DNA of 64,000 nucleotides, taken from positions 372,001 to 436,000 of the forward strand of contig JAJEHL010000049.1 in assembly GCA_022823725.1 (NCBI GenBank), given 5' to 3'. Within the stretch, counting starts at the first letter, position 1; each line of letters begins with the position of its first letter. This document shows, in pieces, positions 39,835 to 48,845 of this stretch. Source of the DNA: Candidatus Latescibacterota bacterium. GTDB taxonomy: Bacteria > Latescibacterota > UBA2968. The notes beneath the pieces are model-generated. The model had not been told where the DNA came from. It did not search any database and saw only the letters and a program-made list of their open reading frames with translations. A program made the position numbers and the translations under genes.

Positions 39835-40195
39835 GGAGGCACTATCATTGCACCTGAACTGGACAAGGTGTGAAGGCAATGTCTGGTGCACGCTGAATTC
39901 TGTAAACTTGGAACACAAGCATTTCAATAATATGCAGGGCGTTTATATAATTTGGCATGGAGGTACTAAACCTTGGGCGGTGTACATTGGTCAAGGAGAT
40001 ATTAAAGAACGCATAGCCGCACATCGAAAAGATCTAGGTATTCAGAAATATGAACATATGGGACTTTATGTAACTTGGGCAACAGTACAGGAGGATTTCC
40101 GCGATGGTGTGGAGGCATATTTGGCGGATATATGGACTCCGAAAGTCGGCAACCATCCTCAAGTTCCTCGTATAGAAGTGAACTCGCCATGGTAG
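39812..40195 (+). CDS. GIY-YIG nuclease-like protein (divergent)
   Basis: GVYIIWHGGTKPWAVYIGQGDIKERIAAHRKD (GIY...YIG...R) and VEAYLADIWTPKVGN (Glu...Asn); RBS GGAGG 5 nt upstream of the ATG inside the channel gene. Confidence 0.7.
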   Translation: MSIPIPPKEALSLHLNWTRCEGNVWCTLNSVNLEHKHFNNMQGVYIIWHGGTKPWAVYIGQGDIKERIAAHRKDLGIQKYEHMGLYVTWATVQEDFRDGVEAYLADIWTPKVGNHPQVPRIEVNSPW

Positions 40196-40326
40196 TTATT
40201 GCAAACGAGTGCTTGAGTAGATTTGGGCAGGAGTAATGTGATCTGACCGTATGCCCGTTCACTAAATACAGGCAGTAGAAAGTAAGTATTTGACCAAAGT
40301 TGATTTTAATGCGTTAGAGGAGTAGT

Positions 40327-40440
40327 ATGAGATCATTTTTTATTATGACCGGCATAGCTTTGATCGTGGTTTTGGCTGGCTTTCTTTATAGTGCCATTGC
40401 ATCTCGTCGTCTTAAGCGAAAATATAAAGATAGCGAATAG
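40327..40440 (+). CDS. 37-aa single-TM small membrane protein (below ORF-track cutoff)
   Basis: gaggagtagtATG; MRSFFIMTGIALIVVLAGFLYSAIASRRLKRKYKDSE*: one hydrophobic helix followed by a basic tail. Confidence 0.5.
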   Translation: MRSFFIMTGIALIVVLAGFLYSAIASRRLKRKYKDSE

Positions 40441-40541
40441 GCAGGAGGTTAATCTGCATAATCTCGCTCGTCTATAATCGTTTTGTCATTTTTTGTTAAT
40501 GTGGTAAGTCTGTATTCACCCGTTTATTCAGGAGAAATAGT

Positions 40542-41717
40542 ATGTCTGAGAATAAGTCTTCGGATGATTCCCAATTTGAACCCGATTTTGAAGCTTACGA
40601 AAAAGCGTATGATGAAGCTTTTACGAACGAAAGCAAAAAGTTCGAGGAAATCAAGAAGCAAAAATTAATTATGGCAATGTATGGTAGCGTGAATAGCGGC
40701 AAGTCTACCACTATCAATGCACTGACTGGTCGCAAACTGGCCGATGTAAAGGCTGTAGCAGGTTACACAAAAGAAATCCAGCTATATTCATTTAGCAAAG
40801 ATGTCTATATCACCGACACGCCAGGATTGGAGGACATTAACGAAGAGAACAGTGCCCGAGCAAAAGAATTTGTTGAAAAAGATACCGACATAATCCTTTT
40901 CTTTTTAAATGCAGGTGTCGGTGCGTCAAAGCCTACGGTTGATGCATATAATGAATTACAAGACTTAGGTAAACCAATCATTGCTGTGCTCAATAAGATC
41001 GACATTCTCACCCTTGATGAACAAGAAGAAATGGAACAGGATATAAAAGACAAGATGGGAGTTAAGGTTGTGCCTATCTCCGCTCGTAACAATACCGGCA
41101 TTGATGTTTTGCAACGAAATATAGTGGAGATTTTAGAGTCTGTGGGAAAGGAATTGCTATATTTAAAAGTTTCAAAATATAAAGACGAACAAGTAGATAA
41201 ATGGATAACAGGCGCAGCAATTAGCGCTGCGGGGCTTGGTGCAATTCCCATACCCGGTGCGGATATGATCCCATTAACTGCACTGCAAGTTGGTCTTGCA
41301 ATGAAAATAGCGTTTATCTATGAATGCGAAGTGACCAAAAAGGATGTGATGCAATTGGTTGCCGCTACAGTAACGGGAACGATTGGACGACAAATCTATC
41401 GTTGGGGCATTCAAGGCTTGAAGGCGGCGGGATTGCTTGGCGGGCCTATCAGTGAAGTTCCTGTTATGGCCGTAGCCGCCGCCGTTGCGGCATCGGTTAC
41501 CTATGGATTTGGTCATGCGTGCAAAGAATATTACAAAAGTGGAATGACGCTTGATCTGGATGGAGTAGGTGAGATATTCCGCAATATGGCAAAGCAGTAT
41601 CACAGCCAAACATCATCAGAAGATTCGCCACAGGACTCGCCACTAAAGCGGCTTGGGAACTGGTGGCAGAGGAAGGATCATGGAGCGACAACCAAAGAAC
41701 CCATTTCATCCGGGTGA
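40542..41717 (+). CDS. Era-like GTPase with C-terminal hydrophobic DUF697-like domain
   Basis: G1 GSVNSGKST, G3 DTPGLED, G4 NKID; C-terminal ITGAAISAAGLGAIPIPGADMIPLTALQVGLAMKIAFIYECEVTKKDVMQLVAATVTGTIG. Confidence 0.87.
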   Translation: MSENKSSDDSQFEPDFEAYEKAYDEAFTNESKKFEEIKKQKLIMAMYGSVNSGKSTTINALTGRKLADVKAVAGYTKEIQLYSFSKDVYITDTPGLEDINEENSARAKEFVEKDTDIILFFLNAGVGASKPTVDAYNELQDLGKPIIAVLNKIDILTLDEQEEMEQDIKDKMGVKVVPISARNNTGIDVLQRNIVEILESVGKELLYLKVSKYKDEQVDKWITGAAISAAGLGAIPIPGADMIPLTALQVGLAMKIAFIYECEVTKKDVMQLVAATVTGTIGRQIYRWGIQGLKAAGLLGGPISEVPVMAVAAAVAASVTYGFGHACKEYYKSGMTLDLDGVGEIFRNMAKQYHSQTSSEDSPQDSPLKRLGNWWQRKDHGATTKEPISSG

Positions 41718-41949
41718 AATGCTTCTCGAAGAATTTCTCGAACCTATGGGTATGAGCCAGACGGCGTTTGCAGAGAAAATCGGTTGGACCCGAGCGCGAC
41801 TCAGCGCGCTTATTCGAGGCGAGCGAGGCGTAACTGCTGATGTAGCACTCGATCTTGCCGAGACTTTGGGAACTTCGGCCAGGCTTTGGATGAATATGCA
41901 AGCGACTTATGATCTGGACAAAGCCGCGAAGGCAAGACATGTCGCTTAG
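41680..41949 (+). CDS. HigA-family addiction module antitoxin-like HTH protein
   Basis: NPFHPGEMLLEEFLEPMGMSQTAFAEKIGWTRARLSALIRGERGVTADVALDLAETLGTSARLWMNMQATYDL; overlaps the GTPase 3' end by 38 bp. Confidence 0.9.
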   Translation: MERQPKNPFHPGEMLLEEFLEPMGMSQTAFAEKIGWTRARLSALIRGERGVTADVALDLAETLGTSARLWMNMQATYDLDKAAKARHVA

Positions 41950-42014
41950 TTGTTTTGATGACAAATTTTGAAAAATGTATTTCTGATAAAAACAAACCAT
42001 TACAGGAGGAATAA

Positions 42015-44315
42015 ATGGCGATTTCACAGGAAGATTATCTGGGTATTACGGATTACAAGGTCGTGGGGACGCGGCCCGTGCGGCACGATGGTGCAGATAA
42101 GGTGACGGGCAGGGCGATTTATGGTACGGATCTCAATTTGCCCGATATGTTGCATGCCAGAGTTTTGCGAAGCCCGCATGCACACGCCCGGGTTAAGTCG
42201 ATTGATACGGGCAAGGCCGAAGCGCTTGAAGGTGTGCGCGCAGTGGTTACGGGGCAGGATTTGGCACTCAATGCCGAGGAGCAGTTGGCCGATTTGGGCG
42301 AAGAGGTGGTGCGGGTTAAGGATATGTGTGCTGCAGTGCTGGCACGCGAAAAGGTGCTCTATCAGGGGTATCCCGTGGCGGCGGTGGCGGCGACCAATAT
42401 CCATATTGCCGAAGAAGCCTTGGATCTGATTGAGGTGGAATACGAGGTGTTGCCCCATGTGCTGGATGTGCGGGAGGCGATGAAGGATGGTGCGCCTCTG
42501 GTGCATGAAGATCAGAGAACCAATTCGATGGGTGAGAGGAGCGAAAATTTCAGCAATATAGCGTCGCATTTTCGCACGGAATTGGGCGATATTGAGCAGG
42601 GATTTTCCGAGTCGGATGTGGTTGTCGAGCGCGAGTTTCTCACGGATATGGTGCATCAGGGCTATATCGAACCGCAAAATGCCACGGTGTTGTGGAATGC
42701 CGATGACGTGGTGACGATCTGGTGTAGCAATCAGGGCGCGTTTGGCGTGCGGGATCAGACCGCGAGGATTTTGGGTATTCCCGTGTCGCAAATTAAGGTT
42801 GTACCCCTGGAGATCGGCGGGGGATTTGGCGGGAAGATCAAAGCGTATTTGGAACCGATTGCCGCGCTGTTGTCGAGGAAGACCGGGCATCCGGTGAAAA
42901 TGATTATGACCCGCACCGAGGTCTTGCAGGCGACCGGCCCGACGTCGGGATCGTGGATTCGAGTGAAGATGGGCGCGACCAATGACGGCAAGCTCGTCGC
43001 TGCAGAGAGCGAATTGGTTTATGAAGCCGGGGCTTTTTCCGGCAGTCCCGTGGGCGCAGGGGCGCGCAATATGCTGGCGCCTTATGTTATTCCGCATGTT
43101 CTGGTCGATGGTTATGATGTGGTGAACAACAAGCCTTCCTCTTCGGCCTATCGCGCGCCGGGCACGACGAATGCGGCTTTTGCCGTTGAAACCGTGGTGG
43201 ATGAACTCGCCGAAAAATTGGGGGTTGATCCGCTGGAGTTTCGGTTGAACAATTCTGCAAAAGAAGGCACGCGCCGCGCAGATGGTCCCGTGAATAAGCG
43301 CATTGGACACGAGGAATGCGTTCGCGCTGCGGTCTCTTCTGACCACTATCAGGCGGCACTTGATGGGAAATATCGCGGTCGCGGTGTGGCGTCTGGTTTC
43401 TGGGGCAATGGTGGCGGTGTTTCGAGTGCTGCTGCGAGTGTGAATGACGATGGGACGATCAATCTGGTGGAAGGTTCGACAGATATTGGCGGCACGCGCA
43501 CATCGGTTGCGATGCAGATGGCCGAGGTGCTGGGTATTTCAGAACAGGAGATCCGCCCGCAGGTGGGCGATACGGATTCGATTGGCTATACGGGCGTGAC
43601 GGGTGGTTCTCGCACGACATTTGCGACGGGTTGGGCGGCTTATAAGTGCGCGCAGGATATCAAAGAGCAGATGATGGCGCGTGCGGCGATCCTGTGGGAG
43701 ATTTCTGAGGATGATGTCGAGTTCGATCAGGGGGTTTTCCAATCGAAGTCCGATCCATCGAAGTCGATTACGTTTAAGGATTTGGCTGCCAAGCTCGATT
43801 CAACGGGCGGACCGGTGATGGGACGCGCCACGGCAAAACCCACAGGTGTTGGCGGTGCTTATGCGGTGGCGATTGTGGATGTGGAGGTCGATCCCGATAC
43901 GGGCAAGGTCGATATTTTGCGCGCATCTATTTTCCAGGATGCGGGGAAAGCGATTTATCCGCCTTATGTGGAGGGGCAGATGCAAGGTGGCGTGGCGCAG
44001 GCGATTGGTTGGGCGCTCAACGAAGAGTATGTGTACGATGAAGATGGCATTTTGCGGAATAGCAGTTTGTTGGATTATCGGATGCCGACGTGTTTGGATT
44101 TGCCGATGATTGATGCGCATATTGTCGAGGTTCCCAATCCGGGGCATCCCTATGGTGTACGCGGGGTGGGTGAGGTGCCGATTGTACCGCCCACGGCAGC
44201 GGTTGCCAATGCGATTTACGATGCGATTGGTCTGCGTCTGACCGAGTTGCCCATGTCGCCTCCGCGGGTATTGGAAGCATGGTGGGATAAAAATGGTGGG
44301 AACGGCTCGGCCTGA
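42015..44315 (+). CDS. Xanthine dehydrogenase/CO dehydrogenase-type molybdopterin-binding large subunit
   Basis: GGGFGGKIKAYLEPIAALLSRKTGHPVKM, AYRAPGTTNAAFAVETVVDELAEKLGVDPLEFRLNN, YGVRGVGEVPIVPP (putative catalytic Glu). Confidence 0.94.
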   Translation: MAISQEDYLGITDYKVVGTRPVRHDGADKVTGRAIYGTDLNLPDMLHARVLRSPHAHARVKSIDTGKAEALEGVRAVVTGQDLALNAEEQLADLGEEVVRVKDMCAAVLAREKVLYQGYPVAAVAATNIHIAEEALDLIEVEYEVLPHVLDVREAMKDGAPLVHEDQRTNSMGERSENFSNIASHFRTELGDIEQGFSESDVVVEREFLTDMVHQGYIEPQNATVLWNADDVVTIWCSNQGAFGVRDQTARILGIPVSQIKVVPLEIGGGFGGKIKAYLEPIAALLSRKTGHPVKMIMTRTEVLQATGPTSGSWIRVKMGATNDGKLVAAESELVYEAGAFSGSPVGAGARNMLAPYVIPHVLVDGYDVVNNKPSSSAYRAPGTTNAAFAVETVVDELAEKLGVDPLEFRLNNSAKEGTRRADGPVNKRIGHEECVRAAVSSDHYQAALDGKYRGRGVASGFWGNGGGVSSAAASVNDDGTINLVEGSTDIGGTRTSVAMQMAEVLGISEQEIRPQVGDTDSIGYTGVTGGSRTTFATGWAAYKCAQDIKEQMMARAAILWEISEDDVEFDQGVFQSKSDPSKSITFKDLAAKLDSTGGPVMGRATAKPTGVGGAYAVAIVDVEVDPDTGKVDILRASIFQDAGKAIYPPYVEGQMQGGVAQAIGWALNEEYVYDEDGILRNSSLLDYRMPTCLDLPMIDAHIVEVPNPGHPYGVRGVGEVPIVPPTAAVANAIYDAIGLRLTELPMSPPRVLEAWWDKNGGNGSA

Positions 44316-44341
44316 GATGACCAGAGAAATAGGAGTATGAA

Positions 44342-44608
44342 ATGCCTGAAGTGTGGATTCCTTCGCTGATGCGCAAATTGACTGATGGCCAGGAGAAGGT
44401 GGTCGTTGGTGGCAATACCCTCCGCGAGGTGATCGAAAATCTGGATGCACAATTTCCCGGTATTAAAGATCGGGTGGTGTACGAGGATTATCGGATTGCA
44501 CCGGGACTGGCTGTTGCGATTGATGGCGTTGTCACCGAAGAAGGGTTGCGGACACAGATACCCCCCGATAGCGAGGTTCATTTTGTGACTTCAATTGCGG
44601 GTGGGTAG
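44342..44608 (+). CDS. MoaD/ThiS family sulfur-carrier-like protein
   Basis: IPSLMRKLTDGQEKVVVGGNTLREVIENLDAQFPGIKDRV...VHFVTSIAGG; terminal GG. Confidence 0.88.
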   Translation: MPEVWIPSLMRKLTDGQEKVVVGGNTLREVIENLDAQFPGIKDRVVYEDYRIAPGLAVAIDGVVTEEGLRTQIPPDSEVHFVTSIAGG

Positions 44609-44634
44609 GGATTTGCGACAGTCCGATTACACAT

Positions 44635-44674
44635 GAAAAAGCCCCATGGTCGAGAGATCATGGGGCTTTTTTTA
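44635..44674. terminator. Rho-independent terminator, bidirectional
   Basis: AAAAAGCCCCATG...CATGGGGCTTTTTTT. Confidence 0.9.
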
Positions 44675-44688
44675 TGGAAGGAAGATCA

Positions 44689-45801
44689 CTAACTACAAAA
44701 CCGCCGCACCATTTCTGAGAAGGTATCTACAGCTTGATGGAGTTGTTCGATTTCGATCCATTCGTCAATGGTGTGTGCCTGCTGGATATTGCCGGGACCG
44801 AGTACGACGAGTTCCATGGTTTTGCCGAAGATCATGCCGTCGGTGCCGTAGGCTACGGTTTTGGGTTCGCTCTTATTTGTGACAGAGAGGGCTTCTTGCA
44901 CGATGCGGGATTCCACTGGTGTGTGGAGTGGGGCGAGGCCGTCGTATATGTCAACGTGTACTCCACGTTCTTCGGCGAGTGTTCTGATTTTATCGAGCAG
45001 AGGCGCGAAGTCTTGTCCTGGCATGGGGCGCATGTTGAGGGTTGCGCCGCTTTCTGGTGTGGTGATGTTCGATGCTTGTTCGCCCCCGTGTATGACGGTG
45101 TTGAGGGTGGCGTGTGGGGGTGTGAAGGCATGGTTGAGGTATTTTTCGTCGGTTTGGAGTTCGCGGTCTATGGCGAGCATGTCGTTGAGGAAGGGGATGA
45201 GTTTGTGATTGGCGTTGATGCCTGTCCCCGTGCTGCTGTGCGTGGCTTTGCCTGTGGCTGTGACGCTGATTTTGACCGAGCCTTTGTGGGCGTGTACCAC
45301 GTCGAGCAGGGTCGGTTCGCCAATAATGCCATAGCGCACGTTGGATTCTTTTAATACTTTGGATTTTTTGGCGACGACATCGGCACCTCCGCAGTTGATT
45401 TCTTCATCTCCGGTGACGACCACGTAGATGGGGTGCTTGAGTTCGTCGGTGGAGAAACGGCTTGCTGTGGCAATCATGCAGGCGACCGAACCTTTCATGT
45501 CGGCTACGCCACGTCCGTAGATGCGAGATCCCTTTTCGACGACTTCATAGGGGTCCCACGCCCACCCTTCGGCGGGCACGACGTCGTTGTGTCCCATCAG
45601 GGCGAGTCCCCCGGTGCCATTTCCTTTTTTGCCGACGAGGTTCAGTTTGGGAACGCCGTTGGGATCTGTGTAGGGGATGCGTTCAACCGCGAGGCCGGCT
45701 TCGCTCATTCTTTCTGCCATGGCATTTGAGCAATCGACGTTGGGCAAGTAGCTGGTTGAGTTGAAGGATACAAATTCGCGTGTGAGTTGTACGGGGTCCA
45801 T
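44689..45801 (-). CDS. M20 family peptidase, acetylornithine deacetylase (ArgE)-like
   Basis: LMGHNDVVPAEGWAWDPYEVVEKGSRIYGRGVADMKGSVACMI; TGDEEINCGGA; YGTDGMIFG. Confidence 0.9.
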   Translation of the reverse strand: MDPVQLTREFVSFNSTSYLPNVDCSNAMAERMSEAGLAVERIPYTDPNGVPKLNLVGKKGNGTGGLALMGHNDVVPAEGWAWDPYEVVEKGSRIYGRGVADMKGSVACMIATASRFSTDELKHPIYVVVTGDEEINCGGADVVAKKSKVLKESNVRYGIIGEPTLLDVVHAHKGSVKISVTATGKATHSSTGTGINANHKLIPFLNDMLAIDRELQTDEKYLNHAFTPPHATLNTVIHGGEQASNITTPESGATLNMRPMPGQDFAPLLDKIRTLAEERGVHVDIYDGLAPLHTPVESRIVQEALSVTNKSEPKTVAYGTDGMIFGKTMELVVLGPGNIQQAHTIDEWIEIEQLHQAVDTFSEMVRRFCS

Positions 45802-46004
45802 AGGGTTTCTTTCTCAAATTTGATTCATACTGTGGATGTATGTGATAGCGGATGGGGCAATATACGTTGGTGAAGGGAATGGAGCAATAGATTCTCCATT
45901 AGCTGTGACTCTACGGTTGCCATTTTTTTTTTCCGGACGTAGATTATACCGATTTTAATTCGGCATATTTTAGTGTAAAAATCAAAATTCTCAGGAGCAG
46001 TTCT

Positions 46005-47630
46005 ATGGCTTTTCCAGCACATGGTGTGACACATAGACCAACGGTTACGGGTACGCGCGGTATGGTTGCGTGTGCACATCCGCAGGCTGCGCTATCTGGC
46101 GCGCGGATGTTGCTTGAAGGAGGCAATGCGTTTGATGCTGCGGTGGCGGTTGCTGCCGCGCTCAATGTTGTGGAACCCTATATGTCTGGTATTGCGGGGG
46201 TGGGGTATGCGATTGTATATGATGCAAAAAACGACCACAGGCGCGTCCTGGATTATTGTGGGCGAACACCGCATCAGGCGCGTGCCGAGTTGTTTGATGG
46301 ACTGGCGGATAAAGATGCTGGGCCGCGTTCGTGTTTGACGCCGGGAGCTTGTGGCGGCTGGTTGGAATTGTTGGAACGCTATGGCACGATGACGCCAGCA
46401 GATGTATTTGCGCCTGCGATTGATCTGGCGGAGAACGGGTATGCTGTGACGGTGAGAAATAGCCAATCGATGAATAGTGGTGGGAAGATGAACGACAGGG
46501 CTGTAAGCGTTATTCTGTCGCGTGGGCGTGGGCCTTTGCCGGGTGAAATTCTGATTCAAAAGGATTTGGCGCGAACATTTCGGCGGGTTGTTGAAGGGGG
46601 TACAGAGGTTTTTTATCGCGGCGATCTCGCGCGCGAAATGGCGGGATATATTCAGGCGGAAGGCGGCTGGTTATCCGAGCGCGATCTGGCGGATTTTGAA
46701 CCCGAATGGGTTGATCCAATAGCGACGACCTATCGCGGTTATGAGGTGTTTTGCCCACCGCCGCCGAGTGCGGGATTTCAGATTTTGGAAACGCTCAATA
46801 TGCTGGAAGGGTATGATCTGGAGGAGATGGAACACCACTCGGAGCAGGCGGTACACCTGTTCATCGAAGCTGTGAAGTTGGGCAATGCGGATCGGATAGA
46901 ATACGCGGCTGCTCCGCAGGCACCGATTGAAGGATTGCTGGCGAAGGGCTATGCGGCAGAACGCCGAAAGCTGATTGGAAATCGCGCGGGGGTGCATCGG
47001 GGCGAGTGGTATCCGGCGACGAAGTTGCCGGGCGAGATTGAACCGGGCGATCCAGCGGCATGGCGCAATGAATGCACGACGCATTTCGATGTGGTCGATG
47101 GCGATGGCAATGCCGTGGCTATAACTCAGAGTTTGGGATCGGGTTTTGGGTCGGGGGTGATGATGGGCGATACGGGTATGTTTTTGAACAATTTTATTCG
47201 GTGGGGCGATCTGGTGCCCGATAGCCCAAATTGTATTGCGCCCCACAAAAAGGTGGATATGTGCCTGTCGCCTATGCTGGTATTTCGAGATGGCGCACTT
47301 TTTTCTGCGCTGGGTACGCCGGGAAGCTGGGGGATTCAACAAACGTCGGTGCAATTTTTGACCAATGTGCTGGATTACGGCATGAATATACAGGCGGCGA
47401 TTGAAGCGCCTCGGTTCCGCATTGAGACTGCGGGTACACAGGTGTCTATTGAAAGGCGGATGTCGAAGTCTGTTCGGCGCGCACTGAAAGCACGTGGGCA
47501 CGATGTGAAGGTGTTGCCCGATTATTCCCCTGTTTGCGGGGGCGCGCAGGGTATTGTGGTGGATGCAGAATCCGGCGCGCTGATGGGTGGCGCAGATCCG
47601 AGGCGCGATGGATATGCGATAGGAGTTTAG
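46005..47630 (+). CDS. Gamma-glutamyltransferase family protein
   Basis: GMVACAHPQAALSGARMLLEGGNAFDAAVAVAAALNVVEP; ECTTHFDVVDGDGNAVAITQSLGSGFGSG (catalytic Thr region). Confidence 0.93.
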   Translation: MAFPAHGVTHRPTVTGTRGMVACAHPQAALSGARMLLEGGNAFDAAVAVAAALNVVEPYMSGIAGVGYAIVYDAKNDHRRVLDYCGRTPHQARAELFDGLADKDAGPRSCLTPGACGGWLELLERYGTMTPADVFAPAIDLAENGYAVTVRNSQSMNSGGKMNDRAVSVILSRGRGPLPGEILIQKDLARTFRRVVEGGTEVFYRGDLAREMAGYIQAEGGWLSERDLADFEPEWVDPIATTYRGYEVFCPPPPSAGFQILETLNMLEGYDLEEMEHHSEQAVHLFIEAVKLGNADRIEYAAAPQAPIEGLLAKGYAAERRKLIGNRAGVHRGEWYPATKLPGEIEPGDPAAWRNECTTHFDVVDGDGNAVAITQSLGSGFGSGVMMGDTGMFLNNFIRWGDLVPDSPNCIAPHKKVDMCLSPMLVFRDGALFSALGTPGSWGIQQTSVQFLTNVLDYGMNIQAAIEAPRFRIETAGTQVSIERRMSKSVRRALKARGHDVKVLPDYSPVCGGAQGIVVDAESGALMGGADPRRDGYAIGV

Positions 47631-47656
47631 GCCGTAACATACACAAGGAGAATAAA

Positions 47657-48835
47657 TTGTCGGATTCATTTGAGCTTGAGGTAGAGCAGATCACGTATGG
47701 TCCCAAACATCACTTTTTTGGGTATATCGGTCAATCGCAGACCATTCCCTGGAACCAGAGTGGTCGTTATATCGTCGCGTTGCGGAATGATTTTCAGGAT
47801 CACATGCCCGGACCTGGCGAGGCAGCGGATGTGATTTTGATCGATACTGAGAATGAGCAGGCGATCCAGGTGGTTGACCAGTCGCAGGGGTGGAATCCGC
47901 AGCAGGGTACGATGTTTTATTGGAATCCCGAATCGCCGGAGACGCAGTTTTTCTTTAATGATCGCGATCCGGAGACGCAGAAGGTTTTCACGGTTTTGTT
48001 CGATATTTCCAAAGGGAAAAGGATCCGCGAATATCGCTATGAAGATACGCCGTTTGGCAATAGCGGCGTGGCGCAAAATGGCGGCTATTTTTTGGGATTA
48101 AATTACGCGCGTATGGCGCGTCTGCGGTTGGTGACGGGGTATCTCGGCGCTGCGGACTGGACTGAAGGGGTTGTACATCCCGAGGACGATGGGATTTTTA
48201 AGGTTGATGTGAATACGGGAGAGAAAGATCTGATTGTATCTTTTGCCCAGTTGGGAGATGCGTTGCGGGATTACCATCCGGGAGTTGAGAGCAAGGAGAT
48301 GTTTATCAATCATACGCTGTGGAACAGAGATGATGATCGGATTTATTTTTATGCGCGGGGCAAGTTCAATAAGCGCGACGCACGGCTCAATGTGCCTTTT
48401 ACCGTGAATCCCGATGGGAGTGGTTTGACCATCCAGAAGGTTTTTATTGGCGGCCATCCCGAATGGTTGGAAGGGCATGAGATTCTCGGTCACAGTGCAG
48501 ATGATCTGGTGGTGTACGATACCGATGAGCAAAAAATTGTACGGACTCTGGGAGATCAGTCCGTTTTTCCAGAACCTGGTGGGGACAATGCATTTTCCCC
48601 AGATGGGAAGTGGATCATCAATGGTTCGGGGCCAAAGCGCGGTACGGTGTATGTGATGTATCGCATGGCTGACGGGGCATGGGCGCGAACTGAACGATAC
48701 GATCAAGGGGAGTGGATATCAGGCGATTTGAGGAGCGATCCCGCGCCCTGCTGGAATCGCACGAGTGATCAGGTGCTTTTCCCATCGATTTCGAGAGATG
48801 GGACGCGCCAGTTGTTTGTGATTACCCGAAGATAG
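47657..48835 (+). CDS. WD40-like/oligogalacturonate lyase-like beta-propeller protein
   Basis: MSDSFELEVEQITYGPKHHFFGYIGQSQTIPWNQSGRYIVALR...FSPDGKWIINGSG...LFPSISRDGTRQLFV; TTG start after an AAGGAG RBS. Confidence 0.65.
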   Translation: MSDSFELEVEQITYGPKHHFFGYIGQSQTIPWNQSGRYIVALRNDFQDHMPGPGEAADVILIDTENEQAIQVVDQSQGWNPQQGTMFYWNPESPETQFFFNDRDPETQKVFTVLFDISKGKRIREYRYEDTPFGNSGVAQNGGYFLGLNYARMARLRLVTGYLGAADWTEGVVHPEDDGIFKVDVNTGEKDLIVSFAQLGDALRDYHPGVESKEMFINHTLWNRDDDRIYFYARGKFNKRDARLNVPFTVNPDGSGLTIQKVFIGGHPEWLEGHEILGHSADDLVVYDTDEQKIVRTLGDQSVFPEPGGDNAFSPDGKWIINGSGPKRGTVYVMYRMADGAWARTERYDQGEWISGDLRSDPAPCWNRTSDQVLFPSISRDGTRQLFVITRR

Positions 48836-48845
48836 GAATGGGGTT

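Noticed and set aside
42024-43346. 440-aa minus-strand ORF opposite the XDH large subunit
   Set aside because: Shadow ORF (His/Arg/Ile-rich, no domain-like motifs) opposite a well-supported gene.
45905-45990. T-rich tract and possible promoter upstream of GGT
   Set aside because: No convincing -35/-10 pair with proper spacing could be read.
46671-47669. 332-aa minus-strand ORF opposite GGT
   Set aside because: Shadow ORF with biased composition; the plus strand encodes recognisable GGT motifs.
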